From the NCBI GenBank assembly GCA_030743005.1, contig JASLTG010000015.1, forward strand, positions 1 to 64,000: a stretch of DNA of 64,000 bases, in the 5' to 3' direction. The notes below the pieces were generated by a model. It worked only from the letters and a program-made list of their open reading frames with translations. It did no database searches and was not told the DNA's origin. Source of the DNA: Acidimicrobiales bacterium (GTDB lineage: Bacteria > Actinomycetota > Acidimicrobiia > Acidimicrobiales > Poriferisodalaceae). Below, one piece after another: positions 26,486 to 34,703 of this stretch; the first letter of the stretch is position 1, and each line of letters opens with the position of its first letter. Made by a program: the position numbers and the translations under genes.

Positions 26486-27939
26486 GTTCGGAGCCGGGAC
26501 GTCTACATGAGTCTCAACAGCTAGGTACTCACATTGGGGAGATCCTTCGTCCTACAACTTGGTCTGAAGCGGTCGAATTGTATGAAGCTTCACCAAATGC
26601 TTTGCCAGTAGCGGGAGCTACGGATCTCCTCTTAGATCTGTCACGCACGCCTGACGCCGAAGGTTCTGGCGCGACTCTCCTAGACCTTTGGGGGTTACCG
26701 GATTGTTCGCAAATTACTATCAGTGACGACGATGTTGTTGTCGGTTGTGGGGTGACACACAACCAGATCATTGGTTCACCGAATTTGGATTCCGCTTTGG
26801 ACGTACTCCGGATGGCATGTCTAGAGATTGGTTCTCCTCAACTTAGGAATCGTGCAACGGTCGTTGGAAATATCGTTACTGCCAGCCCAGCTAATGACAC
26901 TATTTCGGCGTTGGTAGCCCTCAACGCGTCTGTGCTTATTGAATCGGTTGGCGGGGAACGGGAAGTCCCAATTCGCAAGTTCTTTACCGGCTTCAGGCAA
27001 ACAATATTGGCGCAGTCAGAATTGGTTCGCTCTATCAGGATTCCTAGGTGGAACCCTCAAACTGTTGGTACATGGTTCAAGATCGGTAACAGGACAGCCC
27101 AAGCAATATCGGTAGTCCACGCCGGGATTGTTCTGGAGTTTGATGAAGCGACATCACTCATTACCAAGGCTGATGTCGCAATCGGAAGTGTGAGCGAAAC
27201 AATCAGCGTGTCGAAGTCGTTGAGCGAATATCTAGTTGGCAAAGACCTTGACGCTGAAACGTCAGCTGCAGCTGCTCGTATCGTTGCAAGTGAGATCTCG
27301 CCCATCGATGACATCCGTGCTACTGCTGCCTATCGAACGTCCGTTACCGAGACCGCTATTCGTCGCGCCCTCATCGACCTTTCAGAATTCTCTACCTCCC
27401 AGTCTCGAGCTGTTCCGTTGTTGGGGTGGGTTGCTAACCGACCAACCCCGCCTCAGCTGAACCTGTCACCGACAACGGAGGTAGCTTGCACGGTCAACGG
27501 ATCAAGTGTCGCCGCCCAAATTGCCGACAATTCAACGCTGCTCGAATGGTTGCGAACCAATGCTTCTACCGGAACTAAGGAAGGTTGCGCTGAAGGTGAA
27601 TGTGGAGCGTGCACTGTCATGCTCAATGGTGCTGCTGTCACAAGCTGCCTAGTTCCAACAGCGCAAGCCGACGGATCTTCTGTCGTGACGGTTGAAGGGC
27701 TTGCTGAGGGGTCAGGCTTGCATCCGGTCCAACAGGGGTTCTTAGACGAATTTGCTGTCCAGTGCGGATTTTGTACACCTGGTTTCCTCGTCGCGGCTGC
27801 TGCCCTATGCCACGAGAACGAATCGCCTTCCGCTGATGAGATACGGGCGGGACTCTCGGGCAATCTTTGCCGTTGCACTGGGTATTACTCGATAGTCGAA
27901 GCGCTAAGCGGCTTACCCACGGGTAGGGACTCGTCCTAA
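26482..27939 (+). CDS. FAD plus [2Fe-2S] subunit of a molybdenum hydroxylase (xanthine dehydrogenase family), permuted order
   Basis: 485 residues. Residues 1 to about 310 form the FAD domain (LPVAGATDLLLD, then GSPQLRNRATVVGNIVTASP in outline, then the CO-dehydrogenase flavoprotein C-terminal domain). Residues 330-485 carry the two [2Fe-2S] clusters: C369, C374, C377, C389 for the ferredoxin-type cluster and C428, C431, C463, C465 for the helical one. Classical XDH subunits place Fe-S before FAD, so this is the reverse order. It passes electrons from the Mo subunit encoded next (27939, one-base overlap) to FAD and an acceptor. It could also serve the XdhD-like protein, which has no FAD domain of its own. 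Confidence 0.92.
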   Translation: MSSEPGRLHESQQLGTHIGEILRPTTWSEAVELYEASPNALPVAGATDLLLDLSRTPDAEGSGATLLDLWGLPDCSQITISDDDVVVGCGVTHNQIIGSPNLDSALDVLRMACLEIGSPQLRNRATVVGNIVTASPANDTISALVALNASVLIESVGGEREVPIRKFFTGFRQTILAQSELVRSIRIPRWNPQTVGTWFKIGNRTAQAISVVHAGIVLEFDEATSLITKADVAIGSVSETISVSKSLSEYLVGKDLDAETSAAAARIVASEISPIDDIRATAAYRTSVTETAIRRALIDLSEFSTSQSRAVPLLGWVANRPTPPQLNLSPTTEVACTVNGSSVAAQIADNSTLLEWLRTNASTGTKEGCAEGECGACTVMLNGAAVTSCLVPTAQADGSSVVTVEGLAEGSGLHPVQQGFLDEFAVQCGFCTPGFLVAAAALCHENESPSADEIRAGLSGNLCRCTGYYSIVEALSGLPTGRDSS

Positions 27940-30176
27940 TGGCTGTCGGGAAAACACCTCAACGTATTGATGCCGTCGACAAGGTCACCGGCGCGGCCAC
28001 GTATCCTGCGGATCGTGTCCCAGACAACGCCCTGCATGCTGTTGTCGTATTCACAAATCAGCCTCACGCTCGTCTCATCGATCTTGATTTCACGGAAACT
28101 CTAAGTGCGCCTGGCGTCGTAACGGTTGTAACCGCTGCTGATGTCCCGGTGAACGAATATGGGCTGACGTTATTTGATCAACCTGTGTTTATTGGACTCG
28201 ACGACACGGGGCGCAGTTCAGTCCCTTGTGATGTGAGTCGATGGGAAGCAGATCATCTTGCAGTTGTCGTAGCTGAAAACCTGATTCAAGCCCGTGAAGC
28301 CTCTGCTTTGATCAAAGCGATGTGGGAGGTTCTACCTCTCGTTTCTGATGTCAGCACTGCGCAGTCTGATGAAGTTCTTGTCCATCCCAACTCAACAAGC
28401 AACACTTACCACGAGCTTCGAATTCGGAAGGGGAATTCTGTTCAGGGGATGGAGTTAGCCGACGTGGTCATAGAGGACACGTATGAACTCCCCCACCAAG
28501 AACACGCCTATTTACAAGTAGAAGCCGCTACTGCATGGCTTGACGAAGAAAAGCGGGTCACTGTTGAGACCAGCGGGCAGTGGGTTCATGAAGACAGAGA
28601 ACAAATAGCTCATGCACTTGCCGTCGAACCCGAAGAAGTTCGTGTTCGGTACGCCTCAATTGGTGGCGCTTTTGGCGGCAAGGAAGACATGAGTTTGCAA
28701 ATCGTCATGGCCGTGACGGCTAAGAAACTTAATGATCTTGGTGTTATGCGCCCTGTGCATTGCAATTGGACTCGTGAAGAGTCCATCGTTGGTCACCACA
28801 AACGCCATAGAGCAACTGTTCATGCTCGGTTGGGCGCTACAGCGGATGGGACTATCACTGCTGTCGAAGCTGAAGTGCTCCTTGACGCTGGCGCCTATAA
28901 CTACACCTCTAACAAAGTGCTGGGGAATCTTCATCTGTCAGTCGCCGGCGCATATGACGTGCCAAATGCTCATATAGATAGCAAAGCTATTTACACCCAC
29001 AGCGTCCCTGGTGGTGCTTTTCGAGGGTTCGGCGGACCGCAGGGCGCTTTTGTCGCTGAATCGCAAATGAACAAGATGGCTGCTGCATTGGGGATAGACC
29101 CCTTAGAGCTTCGTAGTCGAAATGCTCTTAATGATCTGTCTGACGGGATTACCCAGTCAGGTCTTCCTGAAGGTGTTGGTGTCAATCGAGTTATCGAAGC
29201 ATGTGTTGAACACGCGCCGGTCGATGCTCCATTACCGCAGACACCACCGTTTCGTTCTATTGCTTCACTGCCACCCGAAATAGGTCAGTTAAAACGGGGT
29301 CGCGGATATGCGGTTGGCATGAAGAACGTTGGTTTTAGTTTCGGATTCCCGGAAGCCTGCGAGGCAGACGTCGTTTTCCATGGCGACTCAGATACTGATC
29401 GTCCTACTCGGGTTGAACTGTTCCACAGTGCTGCTGAAGTTGGCCAAGGCGTGCACACCGCACTAATACAAATGGTGGCCGACGCGGCTGACATCAACAT
29501 CAACATCATTGACGCCACTTATAGCGATACTGCCACCGGCGGCGATTCCGGGTCGGCATCAGCCTCTCGTCTCACATTCATGGCTGGGAATTCGGTCTTG
29601 GGTGCTGTCGAGGAAGCAGAAAAAGCATGGGCTGACGGTGTCAGACCTGCTGTGGGACATTTCCGGTACAAACCGCCGCTGACCGAAGCACTCGACCCAG
29701 AAACAGGCGTCGGACAACCCAACTTTTGTTACGGCTATATGGCGCAGGTCGTGGATTTGACTGTCGACGTTGGCACTGGCCATATACGTGTTGACCGTGT
29801 TCTTTCAATCCATGATGTAGGCAAGGTCATCCATCCTCACATGTTGAGAGGCCAAATTGAGGGTGCTATAGCGCAGGCCCATGGATACACCCTTAGCGAA
29901 CAGCTGGTTGTTGAGGAAGGACGGATCCAAAATCCTCGACTTTCCCAATATCTGATACCAGGAATAGGGGATGTACCCGTCACAGTGGACTGCCTGATTT
30001 TAGAAGCAGCTGACCCGCTTGGCCCTTGGGGTGCGCGTGGCGTTTCTGAAATGCCGTACATCACCTACGCTCCAGCAGTTACGGCCGCTCTGCATGATGC
30101 AACCGGTCTGTGGATGAACACTTTCCCTCTAACACCATCGGTGGTTCTGGAACACTTAACCACCGCAGGCAGTTAG
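27939..30176 (+). CDS. Molybdopterin-binding subunit of xanthine dehydrogenase-type hydroxylase
   Basis: 745 residues. After the N-terminal a/b hammerhead domain (GKTPQRIDAVDKVTGAATYP) come the molybdopterin segments: IGGAFGGKEDMS, GGAFRGFGGPQ with the Arg that in bovine enzyme contacts the purine, GQGVHTALIQM, and the catalytic Glu in GPWGARGVSEMPYIT. All expected cofactor contacts are present, so an active hydroxylase of purine or another N-heterocycle is likely. Its ATG shares one base with the stop of the FAD/Fe-S gene (TAATG). It is the last gene of its operon and its stop shares bases with the stop of the convergent gene at 30173. Confidence 0.92.
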   Translation: MAVGKTPQRIDAVDKVTGAATYPADRVPDNALHAVVVFTNQPHARLIDLDFTETLSAPGVVTVVTAADVPVNEYGLTLFDQPVFIGLDDTGRSSVPCDVSRWEADHLAVVVAENLIQAREASALIKAMWEVLPLVSDVSTAQSDEVLVHPNSTSNTYHELRIRKGNSVQGMELADVVIEDTYELPHQEHAYLQVEAATAWLDEEKRVTVETSGQWVHEDREQIAHALAVEPEEVRVRYASIGGAFGGKEDMSLQIVMAVTAKKLNDLGVMRPVHCNWTREESIVGHHKRHRATVHARLGATADGTITAVEAEVLLDAGAYNYTSNKVLGNLHLSVAGAYDVPNAHIDSKAIYTHSVPGGAFRGFGGPQGAFVAESQMNKMAAALGIDPLELRSRNALNDLSDGITQSGLPEGVGVNRVIEACVEHAPVDAPLPQTPPFRSIASLPPEIGQLKRGRGYAVGMKNVGFSFGFPEACEADVVFHGDSDTDRPTRVELFHSAAEVGQGVHTALIQMVADAADININIIDATYSDTATGGDSGSASASRLTFMAGNSVLGAVEEAEKAWADGVRPAVGHFRYKPPLTEALDPETGVGQPNFCYGYMAQVVDLTVDVGTGHIRVDRVLSIHDVGKVIHPHMLRGQIEGAIAQAHGYTLSEQLVVEEGRIQNPRLSQYLIPGIGDVPVTVDCLILEAADPLGPWGARGVSEMPYITYAPAVTAALHDATGLWMNTFPLTPSVVLEHLTTAGS

Positions 30177-31225
30177 GGCATAGCTTCAAGTCTGGTGAAC
30201 AGGCGTTGAGCCTGTTCAGATGCTTTTGCTCTTACTTCTTCAGCGTCTACTCGAGTCGCAACTCCGTCGTTCAACACAAGGTCGCCACCGATTTCTACCG
30301 ACCTGGGGCGAATATTGGTGTGAAATGCGAGTCGCCATGGGTCGATTGGTTCGTCGGACCAGATCACCCGATCCTGTAGGGCTTCGGGGACTAACTGGTA
30401 GCCGCCTTGTAGCCATCCCCACGCCACTTCGGGGGTTGCGGCGATGTCATGTTCTCTCATCCGGACATAGGCGACTCGAAACTCGTCGAGCATGGCAGCA
30501 CCAATACCATCGGTCCCTAATGCAACTGGCAGACCTAGCCGCTGGGGCGCTGCGTACCCGACAGAATTATTCATGTTGGATCGGGGGTTGTGGATGACGG
30601 TTCCGCTCAACTCATGATTATCCGGTAAATGAACACCATGGACTAACAGCCAACTATCTCCGCTTAAGTCTCCTAGACGTGACGCCGCGTCACCGTCATC
30701 AACTCCTTCAGCGACATGTATGTGTACTCCGACTCCGTAACGGTTTGCCAGTTCGGTAGCGGCGACCAGGGTGTCGTTCTCACAAGTAAACGCGGCGTGT
30801 ACGCCGACCATGCCATGGCCGCCGTTAGCTAAGAATCGTGAATTTTCTTCTAGGCCTCTGGCTGCTCCTTCTGGCCCATGGCGGTCGGTCACCCCGTAGG
30901 CACACACCACGCGAACTCCGATTTCTGCACAAGCATTAGCGATTACGTCTAATGATCCTTCGATGGCATTCGGTGATTCGTGGTGATCAATGATTGCAGT
31001 TGTGCCGGCTTCGATTGCTTCGAGCGCCCCTAATTTTGCAGACCATTCCAACATTTCTAGGTCCAGTGCTTGGTCAAGCCGCCACCAAATAAGTTCTAAA
31101 ATTTCACGAAAGGATTTGGGGGTTCGCGGGGGTGCCGGCATACCGCGAGCCAACGAGCTGTAGAGGTGATGGTGCGCGCATACGAGCCCTGTCGTCTCGT
31201 TTGGTCGCAAGCTGTTCAGGTCCAC
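30173..31225 (-). CDS. SsnA-like amidohydrolase, N-terminally short
   Basis: 350 residues, closest in memory to E. coli SsnA. The metal HxH is H18-H20 in GLVCAHHHLYSSLARGM. Other ligand regions are VGVHIHVAEGVDDGD, LVHGVHLPDNHELSG, HNPRSNMNNSVGYA and ALGTDGIGAAML. WWRLDQALD and IDHHESPNAIEGSL are SsnA-like. The family is usually about 440 residues. Here the first 55-60 residues (N-terminal beta-sandwich) are absent, and the frame has a stop only seven codons before GTG 31225, so they are not merely mis-called. The C-terminal part is also short. It overlaps the XdhD-like gene by ten bases. XdhD and SsnA are also neighbours in the E. coli urate-linked cluster. Confidence 0.85.
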   Translation of the reverse strand: MDLNSLRPNETTGLVCAHHHLYSSLARGMPAPPRTPKSFREILELIWWRLDQALDLEMLEWSAKLGALEAIEAGTTAIIDHHESPNAIEGSLDVIANACAEIGVRVVCAYGVTDRHGPEGAARGLEENSRFLANGGHGMVGVHAAFTCENDTLVAATELANRYGVGVHIHVAEGVDDGDAASRLGDLSGDSWLLVHGVHLPDNHELSGTVIHNPRSNMNNSVGYAAPQRLGLPVALGTDGIGAAMLDEFRVAYVRMREHDIAATPEVAWGWLQGGYQLVPEALQDRVIWSDEPIDPWRLAFHTNIRPRSVEIGGDLVLNDGVATRVDAEEVRAKASEQAQRLFTRLEAMP

Positions 31226-33789
31226 GCGCCGGCCCGTTCGCGGTTAGCTACATTCCGGATCGGCAACTCAGTGGGCCAGGGATCACCCTGCGAGCGTATT
31301 GCTGCGGCTACGGCGCCGGCAGTAGGGACTAATCCAATTTCGCCAACTCCTTTGATGCCGTAAGGCGCCCCTGGTTGGGGTGATTCGACAATAATTACTT
31401 CAACGGGGGGCATGTCTTTTGGTCGGATGATATCCAGACCGCGAAGGGTGGTATTTGTCGGGCGACCAGATGGGTCTGTTGGGAAGCCTTCAGTAAGGGC
31501 ATACCCCAGCCCCATGTGCACGGCTCCTTCAATTTGTCCCTCGCACAGCTGCGGGTTGACAGCACGGCCGACATCATGAGCGGCTACGACATTGTGGACC
31601 TCACCGTCATCTGGGTTGAGGATGACCAGTTGTGACGCGTAACCAAAAGTGGAGTGAATAACCGGATTTTCCAGTCCTTCGTTAAGCGAATTTGTCCAAT
31701 TAATTCGATAGGTACCTTCGTAATCGACACCGACCTGGCATCCGTCCAGCAGCGCTCTTTGGCAAGCATCTTGGACTGCCCCTGCGCCCATGAGTGTGCC
31801 GCGACTCCCTGTGGTTTGCCCTGCTCCCAGTTCACGAGTTGAGTCGACTATGACCTTTATTTGTTCGGACGCGACACCAAGTTCTTCAACCGCGACTTGG
31901 AGTGCCACGTTGTGGACTCCTTGGCCCATCTCAGTCCAGCAGTGACGGACTTCGACAGTGCCATCTTCTTCAAATCTCACTACTGCTTTAGCTATCTCAT
32001 CGAAACCATTCCCAAGACCGGAATTCTTTAGCCCAAGACCAACACCAACGGGCAACCCTGCCTGAACAGCTTCGTCGTATGCGGGCTTTACTGCGTCAAG
32101 GCACGCCCGAGCGCCGAGGCACCCGTCGTCCATAATTTGGCCAGGGCCCCAAACATCGCCTGGCTTTACGACGTTTCGCGATCGGATTTCCCAACCACTG
32201 ATGCCGACTTTTTCAGCCAACCTGTCCATAATCCCTTCCATCGCAAACTGGGCTTGGTTTGCACCAAACCCTCTGAAAGCACCACATACAGAGTTATTTG
32301 TCCGTGCCGCGACCGCTTCAACGTCTACGGCTTGAAGCACATAGGGCCCTGTTGCGTGGCCGGCAGCTCGCTCTAACACTTTCATGCCAACTGAGGCATA
32401 CGGCCCAGAATCCCCAAGCATTCGTGCTCGAAGAGCGGTCAGCTTTCCATTTGCATCGCATCCAGCTTCATACGTCATTCGAATGGGGTGACGTTTCGGG
32501 TGCATCAGCAAAGATTGCTCTCTAGAGAGCGTGATCTGGACTGGTTTGTCGAGAAGCCACGCAGCTAATGCCGTATGTGCTTGATTCGACATATCTTCTT
32601 TGCCACCGAAAGCTCCCCCATTACTTACTAGTTCCGTGGTTATGAGAGACGGGTCAACACCTAGGACGCGTGCTATGTCATTGCGGTCGTCCCAGATCCC
32701 TTGACCCCCGGTATAGACGTAGAGGCCGTCTTCATTAGGCATCGCAAGAGTTGACTCGGGTTCCAGAAACGCGTGTTCAACTCGTTGGGTTTGAAAGGTC
32801 TCGTGGACGACATGAGTTGAGCTTTCCAGCCCGGAATCAACATCTCCTCGTTGATATGAAGACGTCGATAGCGTGTTTCCTTCGAGACCCCAGACAGCAT
32901 TTTCATCATTTTCAACAACTCGAATAGGGTCAGTCATGGGTTCGTGTACTTGATAATCAATCTCAACCAATGCTGCCGCTTCGATGGCAGTCGCTCTATC
33001 AACAGCAACGACGACTGCAAGGACGTCTCCGAGGTAGGAAGTGCGACCTCCTTCGGGGATCATTACCGGCCAATCTTTGTGGATCAGGCCAACTTTCAGT
33101 TCGCCAGGGATGTCCGCTGCTGTAAAAACAGCGACTACTCCTTCTATGGACAGGGCTGCTTCCGTCCTAATTCCAAGTATGTCTGCTCTTGCGTGATCAC
33201 TAAGTTTCAACGCCCCGTGAAGCAGACCGTCGACTTGCATGTCGTCTATAAATGGCCTCGCCCCAGCTGCTAGCACGTCTGCCTCGTATTTCGTTCCGCG
33301 GGAGCCCACGCCTTTGGGAGGCTGGGGTTCGGGAACAACTCCCGTGGCTAAATCTTGGATGGCGTCAAGGATTTTGATGTAACCGGTGCACCTGCAGAGG
33401 TGGGCTCCAAGATGTCGTGCGCTTTCATCTCGGGTAAGTGCCTCACCCTTCTTTTCTATAAGTGCTTTGGCGCGTACCAAGATGCCGGGGATACAAAAGC
33501 CGCATTGCAGTGCTCCATGTGCTGCAAAGGTGTCGCAATAGCGTTGGAGTTCTACTTCATCGAATCCTTCGAGTGTGGTTATGTTCTCGCCGTTGATTCG
33601 TTCTAAGGAGGTTTGGCACGCGACTCGGGCCTTATCTCCTACCAACACGGTGCATGCACCACACTGACCCGAAGGCGCGCATCCGTCTTTGGCGGAGATA
33701 ACCCCGAGTTCATCTCGGAGAGCTCCTAATAGATGTTCGTGGTCTTCAGAGACGACTACGCCTTGGCCGTTGAGTTGGAACGCTGTCAT
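31216..33789 (-). CDS. XdhD-like molybdenum hydroxylase ([2Fe-2S] domains fused to Mo subunit)
   Basis: 857 residues. Residues 1-150 bind two [2Fe-2S] clusters (C37, C43, C46, C58 and C96, C99, C132, C134). A short linker leads into a full molybdopterin subunit with GGAFGGKEDMS, GAFRGFGANQ, MGQGVHNVALQ, TGSRGTLMGAG and the catalytic Glu in YGIKGVGEIGLVP. Fe-S fused directly to the Mo domain without FAD is the architecture of E. coli XdhD and of selenium-dependent xanthine dehydrogenases. It follows the D-carbamoylase with a four-base overlap and is followed by SsnA, overlapping ten. A purine or hypoxanthine-like heterocycle is the likely substrate. An electron-accepting FAD partner must come from elsewhere, possibly the gene at 26482. 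Confidence 0.9.
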   Translation of the reverse strand: MTAFQLNGQGVVVSEDHEHLLGALRDELGVISAKDGCAPSGQCGACTVLVGDKARVACQTSLERINGENITTLEGFDEVELQRYCDTFAAHGALQCGFCIPGILVRAKALIEKKGEALTRDESARHLGAHLCRCTGYIKILDAIQDLATGVVPEPQPPKGVGSRGTKYEADVLAAGARPFIDDMQVDGLLHGALKLSDHARADILGIRTEAALSIEGVVAVFTAADIPGELKVGLIHKDWPVMIPEGGRTSYLGDVLAVVVAVDRATAIEAAALVEIDYQVHEPMTDPIRVVENDENAVWGLEGNTLSTSSYQRGDVDSGLESSTHVVHETFQTQRVEHAFLEPESTLAMPNEDGLYVYTGGQGIWDDRNDIARVLGVDPSLITTELVSNGGAFGGKEDMSNQAHTALAAWLLDKPVQITLSREQSLLMHPKRHPIRMTYEAGCDANGKLTALRARMLGDSGPYASVGMKVLERAAGHATGPYVLQAVDVEAVAARTNNSVCGAFRGFGANQAQFAMEGIMDRLAEKVGISGWEIRSRNVVKPGDVWGPGQIMDDGCLGARACLDAVKPAYDEAVQAGLPVGVGLGLKNSGLGNGFDEIAKAVVRFEEDGTVEVRHCWTEMGQGVHNVALQVAVEELGVASEQIKVIVDSTRELGAGQTTGSRGTLMGAGAVQDACQRALLDGCQVGVDYEGTYRINWTNSLNEGLENPVIHSTFGYASQLVILNPDDGEVHNVVAAHDVGRAVNPQLCEGQIEGAVHMGLGYALTEGFPTDPSGRPTNTTLRGLDIIRPKDMPPVEVIIVESPQPGAPYGIKGVGEIGLVPTAGAVAAAIRSQGDPWPTELPIRNVANRERAGAWT

Positions 33790-34703
33790 TGGTCGGTCTT
33801 CGGCCGTGTAATTAATTCATACATTTCAGGTCGTCGATAACGATCAAAGTCGAAAAGGGTGTCCTTGTAGTGTTTGCACCAATCGAGGTCACAATCAGCT
33901 ATGACTAGTTCATCATCGGAAGTTGTTGCTTGGGCGACAATTTGTCCTGATGGTGCGATAATCACCGACTCAGCTAGAGAATCAACTCCTTCTTCGATAC
34001 CTCCCTTTGCGACGCCGATGACCCAGGTGCCGTTTTGGTATGCGCCTGCTTGCATTACTAACTGATTGTGAAACGACTGCAAAGGATTTTGTGACGGGTC
34101 AGGCGCGTAATGCATGGGGGTGTTGTAACCAATAAGAATCATCTCGGCGCTTTGAAGCGCCATAACCCGGTATGTCTCAGGCCACCGTCGGTCATTGCAC
34201 AGGGCCATCCCAATGACACCGTCGAACGCCTCCCAAACACTGAACCCATCAGGTCCTTCCGTGAAATAACGACGTTCCAAGTGTTGGAATGGGCGCTCCG
34301 GTTCGTGTTCTTCATGGCCAGGTAAGTGCACCTTGCGGTATTTGCCGACAACTGAACCACTTTCATCTACGAGAACTGAAGTGTTGTAGCGCTCACCTTC
34401 TGGGGTTAATTCCGCATATCCAAGATAGAAGCCAATACCCAGGGCCTTTGCTTCGTCAAACAACCGTTGAGTGTCCGGACCGGGCATTTCAGTTTCGTAA
34501 TACGAATCCAACTCCTCAAGATCATCGTCCAAATACCATCGAGGGAAAAAGGTAGTGAGCGCCAGCTCAGGGAAGACAACTAGTCGACAGTCTTCAGCGT
34601 TCGCTTCCCTCATCAAAACAATTAGTCGGTCTACAACTTCGCTTCTTGTGGTGTCTCTCGCTATCGGCCCTAGTTGTGCGGCGCCTACCCGTAATGACCT
34701 CAC
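33786..34703 (-). CDS. N-carbamoyl-D-amino-acid hydrolase (nitrilase superfamily)
   Basis: 305 residues, matching in length and segment order the Agrobacterium D-carbamoylase (304 residues). The catalytic triad is visible: E46 in FPELALTTFFPRW, K124 in GKYRKVHLPGHE and C169 in ALCNDRRWPETYRVM. FQHLERRYF and GYNTPMHYAPDP are also characteristic. The enzyme splits N-carbamoyl-D-amino acids to D-amino acid, CO2 and ammonia in the cytoplasm. It lies between an M20 L-carbamoyl/allantoate amidohydrolase (upstream, four-base overlap) and the XdhD-like gene (four-base overlap). The true substrate may be a ureido acid from purine or hydantoin breakdown. Confidence 0.88.
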   Translation of the reverse strand: MRSLRVGAAQLGPIARDTTRSEVVDRLIVLMREANAEDCRLVVFPELALTTFFPRWYLDDDLEELDSYYETEMPGPDTQRLFDEAKALGIGFYLGYAELTPEGERYNTSVLVDESGSVVGKYRKVHLPGHEEHEPERPFQHLERRYFTEGPDGFSVWEAFDGVIGMALCNDRRWPETYRVMALQSAEMILIGYNTPMHYAPDPSQNPLQSFHNQLVMQAGAYQNGTWVIGVAKGGIEEGVDSLAESVIIAPSGQIVAQATTSDDELVIADCDLDWCKHYKDTLFDFDRYRRPEMYELITRPKTDQ

